NCBI RefSeq assembly: GCF_030646165.1
Contig: NZ_JAUTDO010000003.1
Coordinates: 124,001 to 188,000, forward strand
Length of the DNA stretch: 64,000 nucleotides
Direction: 5' to 3'
Source of the DNA: Conexibacter sp. CPCC 206217
Lineage (GTDB): Bacteria; Actinomycetota; Thermoleophilia; Solirubrobacterales; Solirubrobacteraceae
Each line of letters opens with the position of its first letter. Within the stretch, counting starts at the first letter, position 1. Shown here one piece after another: positions 27,907 through 36,716 of the stretch. The notes under the pieces were generated by a model that did not search any database, had not been told where the DNA came from, and saw only the letters and a program-made list of their open reading frames with translations. The position numbers and the translations under genes were made by a program.

Positions 27907-30900
27907 ATGTCGCAGCGCCGTGCCCGTCTCGCCCGTCGCTCAGCGCTCGCCGCCGCGCTCGCGACAGCCGCCACGGCGGTGCTCCTGCCTGCCGGTGCGA
28001 ACGCGCTGGGCCCGTCGCAGCAGCGCACGGGGCAGGCGCCCTATGACGTGCGCGCGGCCGTCGCGGTCGACGATCCGAGCGCGCCGGGCGGCGCCGTCGA
28101 CGCGCTCGCGCGGCAGCTGGGACCGCAGGGCGTCGTCTCGATCGACCCCGTCAACGGCACCCCGCGCCAGCTGCTGCGCACCGACGGCGCACTGACCGGC
28201 CGCTCCGCGAGCAGCGCGGAGACCGTCGCGCTCGACTACGTCCGGGCGCATTCCGGTGTCTTCGGACTGACCGGCGGCGAGCTGTCGGCGCTCGGCACGC
28301 CGCGCACGACCGTCACGCCCGCCGGCGTGCGCCACATGCGCTGGACGCAGCGCTACCGCGACATTCCGGTGCTCGGCGCCGGGCTGCGCGCCGCGGTCGC
28401 GCGCGACGGCCGGCTGATCGCGCTCGGCGGCGCGCCGCTGCCCGACACGGCGGTCGCGAGCACGACGCCGCGGCTGTCGGGCGACCAGGCGCTGGCGCGC
28501 GTGCGCCGCGACGCCGGCGCGCCGGCCGGACAGCCGGGCGCGGGCACAGACGCCGGCGCGCCACCGGCTCCGAAGCTCGTGATCTTCGCCGCCCACGACG
28601 GTCCGCGGCTGGCCTGGCACGTGCGCGTCGACGCCGACAGCACGCACCGCTACTCCTACGTGCTCGACGCCGACAGCGGCGCGATCCTGAAGCGCTCCAA
28701 CCTCGTCCGCTTCGCCGACAGCGGCGCCGCGGGCGGCGCCGACGGCGGCGGCGCGTGGGCCTTCGCGCCCAGCGACGAGACGCTGCCGAATCCGCGCCTG
28801 GGCACCACCGGCAGAAACGGCGAGCCCGCCTGGAGGCAGGTGCAACGGCGCTTCCCGCAGGGCTGGATCACGTCCGGCGGAACGCGGCTGAAGGGGCTCA
28901 ACGCGCACGTCTACTCCGACGTCGACGACAACGACGCCGCGGGGCTCTCCGAGGAGATCCCGAGCAACGACGTCGATGCCGGCGTGCCGGTCTGGGACTA
29001 CCCGTTCAACGTCGTCTCGCCGGGCTGGTCGTTCTGCAGCGCGACCTACCCGTGCTCGTGGAGAGACCTCTCCGACCAGACCGGCATCGGCGGCTGGAAC
29101 GTCAACCGCGCGCAGAACGCGGTCCAGGTCTTCTGGTTCCTCAACCGCTACAAGCAGCACCTCGCCGAGGACCCGATCGGCTTCGACAGAGGCTCCGGCA
29201 ACTTCTTCGGCGACGACTACGTGATCGCCAACACCGACGACGGCGCCGACAAGACCTACGTCGACGGCGAGGACTTCGTCCACGAGCACCACCCGGACAA
29301 CGACCATCTCAACAACGCGAACATGTTCACGCCGCCCGACGGCGAGTCCCCGCGGATGCAGATGTACCTGTTCATGCCGGGCGCCGACCCGTCGACCGAT
29401 CCGACCGTCGACGCCAACGGCGGCGACGACGCCTCGATCGTCTACCACGAGTACACGCACGGGCTCTCCAGCCGCCTCATCACCGACGACGACGGCGAGC
29501 AGGCGCTCAACGCGCCGCAGGCCGGCGCGATGGGGGAGGGGTTCAGCGACTTCTACGCGATGGACTTCCTCACCGCCGAGGGCGACCAGGTCGACAGAGC
29601 CGCCGACGGCGACGTGCTGCTCGGGAGCTACATCTCGCAGGGGCAGACCGGCTCGCTGCGCGAGGCCGCGCTCGACTGCCCGGTCGACAGCAGCGCCCCG
29701 GAGTGCGCCGGCGGCGGCTTCACCTACGCCGACTACGGCAGGGTGATCGCCGACTACGGCCCGGAGGTCCATGCCGACGGCGAGATCTGGGCGCAGACGC
29801 TGTGGGACCTGCGCGGCGCGCTGATCAGAGCGGGGATCGAGGACGCGCTCAGCGCCGGCGGCACCGAGCAGGACGGGATCGACCAGGGCGAGTACACGAC
29901 GCGGCTGCTGGTGACCGAGGGGATGCGGCTGGCGCCGCCGGAGCCGTCGTTCCTCGACATGCGCGACGCGATCCTGGCCGCGAACGCCGCCGACCTGGTC
30001 GCCGACCCGGACGCGCGAGAGTTCCACCGCCAGCTGATCTGGGACGTCTTCGCCGCGCGCGGGATGGGCTACTTCGCCGCGACGCTCAACGCCGACGACC
30101 CGGCCCCGACCGCCGACTTCCACCTGCCGCCGCCCTCCGGCACGCCGACCGCGGCGCTGCGCGGGACCGTCACCGACGCCGACACCGGGGTGCCGATCGC
30201 GGGCGCGGTCGTGCGGCTGCCGAGCGTCCCGGGCGCCGACGGCCCCAGCGACGAGACCGACGCCGACGGCGCCTACGAGATCGGGGACGCGCTCGCCGGG
30301 ATCGAGTACCCGCGCCTGCTGGTGCAGCGCAACGGCTACGCGACGACCAAGCAGGCGGACGTGACCGTCGCGCCTGACGGCTCCAGCGTGCTGGACCTCA
30401 GACTGCGCCGCAACTGGGCGTCGCGCTCGGGCCTGGCGACGGTGCAGAGCTTCAGCGGCCCGGACCTGACCGCGCTCGGCTGCGGGCCCGAGGACGCGAT
30501 CGACGGCACCAGCGCCTACGGCTGGGGCAGCTACCAGCCCGGCTACGACGGCTCGTTGCACGCGGGCCTGCCGCCCGCGGACAGATCGCCGCGCGAGCTG
30601 GTGCTGAGACTGCCGGCCGCGGTCGACGTGAGCAGCTTCGAGGTCGACCCCGGCGCGATCTGCGGCGACGACGACAGCGCGTCGCTGGGCGGCTACCAGC
30701 TGCACACCTCGACCGACGGGTCGAACTGGAGACTGGCCGCGACGGGCACCTTCACGCGCGCGCACAACCACTACCTCACCGTGCTCCCGCCGTATGCCGG
30801 CACGACCGCCGGCGTGCGCTACGTGCGGATGACGATGCTGAGCCCGCAGGGCGGCGTCGGCTCGTCGGAGAACTGGTTCATGGACATGGCCGAGCTGGCC

Positions 30901-31503
30901 GTCTATGGGCCGCCGACGAGAGCCGTCGACCCGCCCGACCCGCCCGATCCGCCGGACCCGGGCGATCCGTCAGATCCCGGCGACCCGTCGGACCCGGGCC
31001 CTCCGTCGGACCCCGGCACCCCGCCGCCCGGCGGCGACCAGACGCCGCGCGACCCCGGCACGGTCACGCCACCGCCGTCGAGACCGGCGCCGGAGCAGAG
31101 AGGGCCCGTCGCCGTCGACGCCGATCCGAAGCTGTCGAAGGTCGCCGTGCCGCTGCCCAGGCGCCGCAGCCTCAGAACGGTGCTGAGCAAGGCGGGCATC
31201 CCGCTGCGGCTGCGCTCCGACGAGCGCGTGAGAGTGATCGCGACGATCACGCTGCCGGCGGCGACCGCGCGCAGGCTGAGAATGGCGAAGCAGCGCAAGG
31301 GCACGGTCGCGATCGGGCGGCTCTCCAACGCGCGCGTCGCCGCCAACCGCACGACGACGCTGCGCGTGAGGTTGCCGCGCAACACGCGCATCTGGCTCGA
31401 TCGCGCGCAGCTGCGGACGCTGACGTTCGGCGTCGCGATCCTCGCGACCGACGCCGGCGGCAACATCACCGCGAAGACGGTGACGGCGACGGCGAGACGC
31501 TGA
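27907..31503 (+). CDS. Exported fungalysin-type (M36) metalloprotease
   Basis: 1198 residues from the ATG at 27907, which has AAGGAA 9 bases upstream. Signal peptide (about 1-34), FTP propeptide region (about 60-190) and a gluzincin domain with HEYTH (His514, Glu515, His518) and the third zinc ligand in GEGFSDFYAMDF (Glu544). Downstream are a carboxypeptidase-regulatory-like beta module (about 746-832, TVTDADTGVPIAGAVVRLP), a discoidin-like domain (about 835-1000), a Pro-Asp-rich linker (about 1002-1065) and a basic C-terminal module ending TATARR. It should be a secreted zymogen that digests external protein. The linker and tail may hold it in the wall. Confidence 0.9.
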   Translation: MSQRRARLARRSALAAALATAATAVLLPAGANALGPSQQRTGQAPYDVRAAVAVDDPSAPGGAVDALARQLGPQGVVSIDPVNGTPRQLLRTDGALTGRSASSAETVALDYVRAHSGVFGLTGGELSALGTPRTTVTPAGVRHMRWTQRYRDIPVLGAGLRAAVARDGRLIALGGAPLPDTAVASTTPRLSGDQALARVRRDAGAPAGQPGAGTDAGAPPAPKLVIFAAHDGPRLAWHVRVDADSTHRYSYVLDADSGAILKRSNLVRFADSGAAGGADGGGAWAFAPSDETLPNPRLGTTGRNGEPAWRQVQRRFPQGWITSGGTRLKGLNAHVYSDVDDNDAAGLSEEIPSNDVDAGVPVWDYPFNVVSPGWSFCSATYPCSWRDLSDQTGIGGWNVNRAQNAVQVFWFLNRYKQHLAEDPIGFDRGSGNFFGDDYVIANTDDGADKTYVDGEDFVHEHHPDNDHLNNANMFTPPDGESPRMQMYLFMPGADPSTDPTVDANGGDDASIVYHEYTHGLSSRLITDDDGEQALNAPQAGAMGEGFSDFYAMDFLTAEGDQVDRAADGDVLLGSYISQGQTGSLREAALDCPVDSSAPECAGGGFTYADYGRVIADYGPEVHADGEIWAQTLWDLRGALIRAGIEDALSAGGTEQDGIDQGEYTTRLLVTEGMRLAPPEPSFLDMRDAILAANAADLVADPDAREFHRQLIWDVFAARGMGYFAATLNADDPAPTADFHLPPPSGTPTAALRGTVTDADTGVPIAGAVVRLPSVPGADGPSDETDADGAYEIGDALAGIEYPRLLVQRNGYATTKQADVTVAPDGSSVLDLRLRRNWASRSGLATVQSFSGPDLTALGCGPEDAIDGTSAYGWGSYQPGYDGSLHAGLPPADRSPRELVLRLPAAVDVSSFEVDPGAICGDDDSASLGGYQLHTSTDGSNWRLAATGTFTRAHNHYLTVLPPYAGTTAGVRYVRMTMLSPQGGVGSSENWFMDMAELAVYGPPTRAVDPPDPPDPPDPGDPSDPGDPSDPGPPSDPGTPPPGGDQTPRDPGTVTPPPSRPAPEQRGPVAVDADPKLSKVAVPLPRRRSLRTVLSKAGIPLRLRSDERVRVIATITLPAATARRLRMAKQRKGTVAIGRLSNARVAANRTTTLRVRLPRNTRIWLDRAQLRTLTFGVAILATDAGGNITAKTVTATARR

Positions 31504-31660
31504 GCGGGCGCGGGCGGACCTCGAGTCTCGCGGCGCGAGATGGAGGTTCGTCACCGCCGGCAGCTCCTTCTCCTGCCCGCTCCCGAAGGTCCCCAGAGCG
31601 GTCGCCAGAGACCTCGGGAATCGGCTTGCCGGCAGACCGGCCGAGTGCTTTGATCGGCCG

Positions 31661-32629
31661 ATGCTGCTGGAGGAACTGCGCACCCTGATCGCCCGCCATG
31701 CGCAACACGGCTGGCGGACCGCGATCGAGGGGGTGCTCGTCTCGTCGGTGTCGCGGCCGACGGCGCCCGAGGCGTCGACGACCGGCCTCGTGATGGCGTT
31801 GATCGCCCAGGGCGCGAAGCGCCTCGCGCTCGGCGACCGCGTCCACGAGTACCGCGCAGGCCAGTACCTGGTGGCGTCCGTCGACCTGCCGATCACCGGC
31901 CACTTCAGCGAGGCGAGCCCGTCCGAGCCGGCGCTCGGGTTCGGCCTGATCCTGAGACCGTCCACGATCGCGTCGCTGCTGTTGGAGGCGGGGGAGGGGG
32001 ACGGAGCGGGCGCGCTCGGCGGTCGCCTCACGTCGGATGCGGCGGTCGGCGGCGAGGCGATCCGGCGCGCCCGGCGCCCCGTGGCGCCGCCCGGTCTCAC
32101 CGTCAGCGACGCGTCCCCGGAGCTGCTCGACGCGGTCGTGCGGCTGCTGCGGCTGCTCGACCGGCCGGCCGACCTGCCGATCCTCGCGCCGCTGGCCGAA
32201 CGCGAGATCCTGTGGCGACTGATGACCGGCGAGCAGGGCGCGACGGTCCGGCAGCTCGGCCTCACCGACAGCAGCCTCTCGCACGTCAGCCGCGCGATCG
32301 GCTGGATCCGCGATCATCACGCGGAGTCGTTTCGCGTCGAGGACCTGGCGCGCCAGGCCGGCATGAGCGTCTCCGCCTTCCATCGCAACTTCCGGGCGAT
32401 CACGGCGATGAGCCCGATCCAGTTCCAGAAGCGGATCCGCCTGCAGGAAGCGCGCCTGCAGTTGATCGCCAACCCCGACGACGTCGCCGGCGCCGGCTAC
32501 GCGGTCGGGTACGACAGCGCGTCGCAGTTCAGCCGCGAGTACCGCCGCCAGTTCGGCGCGCCGCCGGGCCGCGACGTCTCGCGCCTGCGCGCGCAGGCGG
32601 CGCCGCGGGCGCTCCAGTTGCTGCCCTGA
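31661..32629 (+). CDS. AraC-family transcriptional regulator
   Basis: 322 residues. The N-terminal AraC_N-type ligand domain (about 1-195, including the cupin-like REYxxGQYLVASVDLPITG region) is followed by two helix-turn-helix motifs: FRVEDLARQAGMSVSAFHRN and GYAVGYDSASQFSREYRRQF. This form is common in regulators linked to alcohol or xenobiotic dehydrogenases. A promoter TTGCCG-17-TTTGAT ends 6 bases before the ATG. Its target is not obvious, because both neighbours are exported proteins. Confidence 0.9.
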   Translation: MLLEELRTLIARHAQHGWRTAIEGVLVSSVSRPTAPEASTTGLVMALIAQGAKRLALGDRVHEYRAGQYLVASVDLPITGHFSEASPSEPALGFGLILRPSTIASLLLEAGEGDGAGALGGRLTSDAAVGGEAIRRARRPVAPPGLTVSDASPELLDAVVRLLRLLDRPADLPILAPLAEREILWRLMTGEQGATVRQLGLTDSSLSHVSRAIGWIRDHHAESFRVEDLARQAGMSVSAFHRNFRAITAMSPIQFQKRIRLQEARLQLIANPDDVAGAGYAVGYDSASQFSREYRRQFGAPPGRDVSRLRAQAAPRALQLLP

Positions 32630-32716
32630 GACCGGTCGTGCGGCCGCCCGGCGGCTGGCTGCACGCCCGTGGTTTCCCTGATGCGGATGGCCGTCGGGCG
32701 ATCCTACGATCGCGTG

Positions 32717-34279
32717 ATGCTCCGATCTCTGCTCGTCCTGATGGTGCTCGTCGGCTCGCTCGTCGTCGCACCGAACGCCTCGGCCGTCATCACGCTCACG
32801 TACAGCGGCACGACGATCGGGATCCAGGGCACGGGGGACAACATCACCTACGTCGCCTTCGACAGCTTCGACGGCACGGTCACGGTCCGCAACTCGAGCG
32901 GCGTCGTGAACGCGAGCAGCTGCACCGAGGAGTACGTCCCCGCGCTCGGCTCGACCTACTTCCACTGCCCGGGCGCGGCCACGGCCCTGCAAGCCAACTA
33001 CCAGGGCGGCGCCGACAGACTCATGCTGGAGAACGTCTGCATGCCGTCGATCACCGCGAGCCTCGGCGACGGCCCCGGCAACTTCTCGCGACCGGACGGC
33101 TGCCCGGCCGACCAGCTCGCGACCGTGACCGGCGGCAGCGCTTCGGACATGTTCATAGGCGGTCCCGGTCCGGACCACTTCGACGGCGGCGGGGGCGACG
33201 ACCAGCTGCGCGGCGACGGCGGCGACGACGTGCTGCAGGGCGGCCCTGGCAACGACCAGCTCTGGGGCCAGGACGGCAACGACCAGCTCCTGGGCGGCGA
33301 CGGCGACGACAGATTCCGCGGCGATGCCGGCAACGACCTGCAGGACGGCGGCGCCGGCAACGATTCGTTCGGCGGCGACGACGCGGACCCCGGCGCCGAC
33401 GACATCCGCGGCGGACCAGGCTTCGACGAGCTGCAGATGTTCAGCCACGCGGGCGGGGTCGCGATCGTGCTCGACGACGTCGCCAACGACGGCACGCCGG
33501 GCGAGGGCGACAACTACCACTCCGACCTCGAGAAGATCACGGCTACGCCGGGCAACGACACGTACGTCGGCACGCCCGGCAACGACGTCTTCGACGGCGC
33601 CGGGGGAGACGACGTCGCCCGCGGCGGCGGGGGCAACGACGAGCTGACCGGCAGCTCCGGCGCCGACCAGCTGTTCGGCGAGGCCGGCAACGACACGCTC
33701 TACGGCGGCGACGGCGACGACCGCGTCGACGGCGGACCGGGCCTCGACAGCCTCTACGGCGACTACAGCTCCTGCTCCGCCTACGGCTGCTCCGCCGGCA
33801 ACGACCAGCTGTTCGCGCGCGACGGCGAGGGCGACGCGGTCAACTGCGGCTCCGGCGCCGACAGCGCCCAGGTCGACGCGATCGACACGGTCGCGCAGGA
33901 CGGCTTCCAGGCGTGCGAGTCGGTCGATCGGGCCGCCGCGCCGGCGCCGGTGCCGCCCGCGCCGCAGCCGCCCGTGGTCGGCCCGAGACCGAGAAGAAGA
34001 GCGGCCGGCCCGCCGCCGGCGCTCAGCAGCGCGAGCGTGAGAGCCGGCAGACGGCGCTTCACGCTCACGTTCGCCCTGCGCCGCGCGACGACGATCACGA
34101 TCACCGTCACCCGCAGAGGAGCGCGCAGACCGCTCGGCAAGGTCACGCTGAGAGGCAGAAGAGGCAGAAGCACCCGCACGATCGCGAGACTCGGCCGCCG
34201 CACCCTCAGCCCCGGCCGCTACCGCGTCGTCGTGAGAGCCGGCGCGAAGTCGCAGACGTTCGCGGTGCAGGTGCGCTGA
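32717..34279 (+). CDS. Exported RTX-repeat calcium-binding protein
   Basis: 520 residues. Signal peptide 1-23 (cleavage after NASA). A beta domain precedes a long series of GGxGxDxL-type nonapeptide repeats at about residues 148-225 and 278-380, which form calcium-bound beta rolls. A Pro-rich linker (APVPPAPQPP) leads to a strongly basic C-terminal module ending AVQVR. It carries a Sec-type signal, unlike classical RTX proteins exported by type I systems. Start ATG 32717 has TACGAT 6 bases upstream. No catalytic domain was found; an adhesin or matrix role is inferred. Confidence 0.85.
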   Translation: MLRSLLVLMVLVGSLVVAPNASAVITLTYSGTTIGIQGTGDNITYVAFDSFDGTVTVRNSSGVVNASSCTEEYVPALGSTYFHCPGAATALQANYQGGADRLMLENVCMPSITASLGDGPGNFSRPDGCPADQLATVTGGSASDMFIGGPGPDHFDGGGGDDQLRGDGGDDVLQGGPGNDQLWGQDGNDQLLGGDGDDRFRGDAGNDLQDGGAGNDSFGGDDADPGADDIRGGPGFDELQMFSHAGGVAIVLDDVANDGTPGEGDNYHSDLEKITATPGNDTYVGTPGNDVFDGAGGDDVARGGGGNDELTGSSGADQLFGEAGNDTLYGGDGDDRVDGGPGLDSLYGDYSSCSAYGCSAGNDQLFARDGEGDAVNCGSGADSAQVDAIDTVAQDGFQACESVDRAAAPAPVPPAPQPPVVGPRPRRRAAGPPPALSSASVRAGRRRFTLTFALRRATTITITVTRRGARRPLGKVTLRGRRGRSTRTIARLGRRTLSPGRYRVVVRAGAKSQTFAVQVR

Positions 34280-34348
34280 CGGGCGGGCTGGTCGCGACGT
34301 TCGGCTTTCGGCTCTACCACGGCATCCGCCTGATGAGACGATGCCGGC

Positions 34349-35551
34349 ATGCGCCTGATCAGCGACGACGAACGCCGCGCCCGCCTCGGCGTCCGCCACG
34401 CGCTCGCCGCCCCGACTGCGTCTGTGGAGGAAGCGGTCGCGGCCGTCGTCTGTCTGCATGCGACGGAGCCGGCGAACGTGCACCTGTCGGCGTTCGCCCG
34501 CAGCGGCGCGGCGCGCGAGCAGATCGATCGTGCGCTCTACGAGGACCGCACGGTCGTGCGGCAGCTCGCGATGCGCCGGACCGTCTTCGCCTTCCCGCGC
34601 GACCTCCTCCCGGCGGCGCGCGGGAGCGCGTCGGCGCGGGTGGCCGCGCAGCTCGCCGCCCGGCTGGCGAAGGAGGTGCGGGCGAACGGGCTCGCGGAGG
34701 ACGGGGAGGCGTGGGTGCGAGACGCGTGCGCGGCCGTCCTCGCAGAGGTGCGAGACCAGCCCGCGACGACGGCGCAGCTGCGCGCGGCGATCCCGGCGCT
34801 CGACCTGCGCCTGGTGACGGCGCCGGGCAGAAGATGGGGCGGGGAGGTCCCGATCGCGCCGCGCGTGCTGGCGACGCTGGCCGCCGGCGGGGCGATCGTG
34901 CGCGGGCGCAACGATGCGGGCTGGAAGGTCTCGCGACCGTTCTGGACCGCGACCGAGGAGTGGCTCGGCGCGCCCCTCGCGATGCTCGACGAGCGGGCGG
35001 GCTACGCGGAGCTGGTCGCGCGCTGGCTCGCGCGCTTCGGTCCCGGCACCGAGGCCGACGTCGTCTGGTGGCTCGGCGCGACGAAGGGCGCGGTGCGGCG
35101 TGCGCTGGCCGACGTCGGCGCCGTCGCGGTGCAGCTCGCCGACGGCAGCCCGGCGTGGCTGCACCCGCTCGACACGGAGGAGGTCGTCGCGCCCGCGCCG
35201 TGGGCCGCGCTGCTGCCCGCGCTGGACCCGACGACGATGGGCTGGAAGGCGCGCGGCTTCTACCTCGGCGAGCACGCCGCGCGGATCGTCGACCGCAACG
35301 GCAACGCCGGCCCGACGGCGTGGTGGGACGGCCGGATCGTCGGCGGCTGGACCCAGACCGACGACGGCGCCGTGGTCGTCGTCCCCGCCGAGCCGATCCC
35401 AGCGGCCGCCGAGCAGGCGCTGGCGGCAGCCGCCGAGCGCCTCACCGACTGGCTGGCCGGCGACGTGGTGCGCACGATCTACCAGTCGCCGCTCGTGCGG
35501 GCGCTGGACGCACGCGGCGGTGGGGACGCGGGTCTCACGACGGCTCGCTGA
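34349..35551 (+). CDS. Winged-helix DNA-binding protein (AlkZ-like/HTH_42)
   Basis: 400 residues of the HTH_42 family, which includes the DNA glycosylases AlkZ and YcaQ that unhook interstrand crosslinks. Typical features are VCLHATEPANVHLSAFAR near the N-terminus, LAMRRTVFAFPRD, WWLGATKGAVRRAL, LDPTTMGWKARGFYL and GNAGPTAWWDGRIVGGW. The glycosylase activity of this particular subgroup is not certain. Its end overlaps the convergent ArsC-like gene by 17 bases. Confidence 0.85.
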   Translation: MRLISDDERRARLGVRHALAAPTASVEEAVAAVVCLHATEPANVHLSAFARSGAAREQIDRALYEDRTVVRQLAMRRTVFAFPRDLLPAARGSASARVAAQLAARLAKEVRANGLAEDGEAWVRDACAAVLAEVRDQPATTAQLRAAIPALDLRLVTAPGRRWGGEVPIAPRVLATLAAGGAIVRGRNDAGWKVSRPFWTATEEWLGAPLAMLDERAGYAELVARWLARFGPGTEADVVWWLGATKGAVRRALADVGAVAVQLADGSPAWLHPLDTEEVVAPAPWAALLPALDPTTMGWKARGFYLGEHAARIVDRNGNAGPTAWWDGRIVGGWTQTDDGAVVVVPAEPIPAAAEQALAAAAERLTDWLAGDVVRTIYQSPLVRALDARGGGDAGLTTAR

Positions 35552-35921
35552 CGACCGCTCTCCCCGTTGCCGCCCACGCCCGCTGCCGCTCGCGCGGGCG
35601 CCCGATCACGACGTTGGTGCCGTCGTCGAGGATCGGCCGCTGCAGCAGCGCCGGATGCTCGACGAGGATCGCAACGACCTCGTCCAGCCCCAGCCCGTCG
35701 GCCGCGAGCCCAAGGTCTCTGTACCTCTTGTCGCGCCGGATCAGCGCGTCGGCCGGATCGCCCTGCAGCCGCTCGGCGAGCGATCGCACCTCGGCCTCGG
35801 ACAACCGCTCGGCGACGAGCAGGTACTTGCGCACGGTCACGTCGTAACCGGCGTCGGTGAGCGCATCCAGCGCGTTCACCGAGGTAGGGCAGTGGGGGTT
35901 GTGCATGAGTGTCAGGGTCAC
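35535..35921 (-). CDS. ArsC/Spx-family thioredoxin-fold protein
   Basis: 128 residues. MHNPHCPTSVNALDAL carries the single N-terminal cysteine (Cys11) of the glutaredoxin-linked arsenate reductase family, and RPILDDGTNVVIGRP is the conserved C-terminal motif. The Arg residues that bind arsenate in ArsC are only partly recognisable, so it may be an arsenate reductase or a YffB-like relative. GTG 35921 has TAGGAT 7 bases upstream. No other arsenic genes are nearby. Confidence 0.8.
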   Translation of the reverse strand: MTLTLMHNPHCPTSVNALDALTDAGYDVTVRKYLLVAERLSEAEVRSLAERLQGDPADALIRRDKRYRDLGLAADGLGLDEVVAILVEHPALLQRPILDDGTNVVIGRPRERQRAWAATGRAVVSEPS

Positions 35922-36019
35922 GTCGGTGATCCTAGGAGGACCAGGCGAGCTGCGGCGTCATGCGCTTGGAGCGACGGGCGCGGTCGCGCCTGATCAGCCG
36001 AGACCGACGGCGCCGCGTC

Positions 36020-36691
36020 TCAGCTGCGCGAGATCGTGATTCTCTCGATGACGATCGGGGAGACCGGCGCCGAGCCCTGCGGGTCGCCGGTCTCCAGCGG
36101 CTGGTCGTTGATCGCGTCGACGACGTCGATGCCGGCGGTGACCTGGCCGAGGAGGGCGTATTGCGGGGGGAGCTTGGCGTCTTCGCCGGTGACGATGAAG
36201 AACTGGCTGCCGGAGGTGCCGTCGGGGTCGGTGGCGGTCTTGGCCATCGCGACGGTGCCGTGGAGGTATCTCGTGCCTCTCGGCGGGGCTTCGGCGATCG
36301 TGTAGCCGGGGCCGCCGATGCCGTTGCCGAGCGGGTCGCCGCCCTGGATCACGAAGTCTCTCGCGATGCGGTGGAAGTCGAGGCCGTTGTAGAAGCCGGC
36401 GCGGGCGAGGGTCGCGAACGAGCCGGTCGTCCTGGGGGAGTCTCTCGCGTCGAGCGTGATCTCGAACGTGCCGCAGTTGGTCACCACCGTCGCGGTCCAT
36501 CTGACCTGGGCCGACAGCAGCGCGGTCGACTTGCGGCGTCTCGGCTCTCCGCGCGGCTCCGGTGCCGGGACTCTGCGGCATGCCACCGGGACCGTCTCGG
36601 TCGTCGTCGAGGAGCCGGATCCGCAACCTCCGAGCACGACTGCGAGCGCGGTTGCGAGGGCCAGGAGGGAGGGCGGGAGGAGGTGGCGCAC
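36020..36691 (-). CDS. Cyclophilin-type peptidyl-prolyl isomerase lipoprotein
   Basis: 223 residues. A lipoprotein signal with lipobox LGGC (Cys23) and a Ser/Thr and Arg-rich linker precede a cyclophilin domain: TNCGTFEITLDA, FHRIARDFVIQGGDPLGNG, MAKTATDPDGTSGSQFFIV and ALLGQVTAGIDVVDAI. It should assist folding of exported proteins on the outside of the membrane. GTG 36691 has TATCCT 8 bases upstream. Most Arg codons in the mature part are AGA. Confidence 0.9.
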   Translation of the reverse strand: MRHLLPPSLLALATALAVVLGGCGSGSSTTTETVPVACRRVPAPEPRGEPRRRKSTALLSAQVRWTATVVTNCGTFEITLDARDSPRTTGSFATLARAGFYNGLDFHRIARDFVIQGGDPLGNGIGGPGYTIAEAPPRGTRYLHGTVAMAKTATDPDGTSGSQFFIVTGEDAKLPPQYALLGQVTAGIDVVDAINDQPLETGDPQGSAPVSPIVIERITISRS

Positions 36692-36716
36692 GGCGGGGAA
36701 GGATAATGAGGTACGC
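36692..36716. promoter_or_regulatory. 25-bp divergent promoter with overlapping -10 boxes
   Basis: Only 25 bases separate the divergent GTG starts of the isomerase and HAD genes. GATAAT (36702-36707, plus strand) lies 9 bases before one start and TATCCT (36700-36705, minus strand) 8 bases before the other. The two -10 boxes share four base pairs. Confidence 0.5.

Noticed and set aside
33150..33780. Repeats in the RTX gene considered as a DNA tandem repeat or CRISPR-like array
   Set aside because: The periodicity is 27 bases from coding nonapeptides with variable sequence; no direct repeat-spacer pattern exists.
31466..35275. Very long minus-strand open frame of 1269 codons
   Set aside because: It lies antisense to the AraC, RTX and HTH_42 genes, has Arg/Ala/Asp-dominated sequence and no domain.
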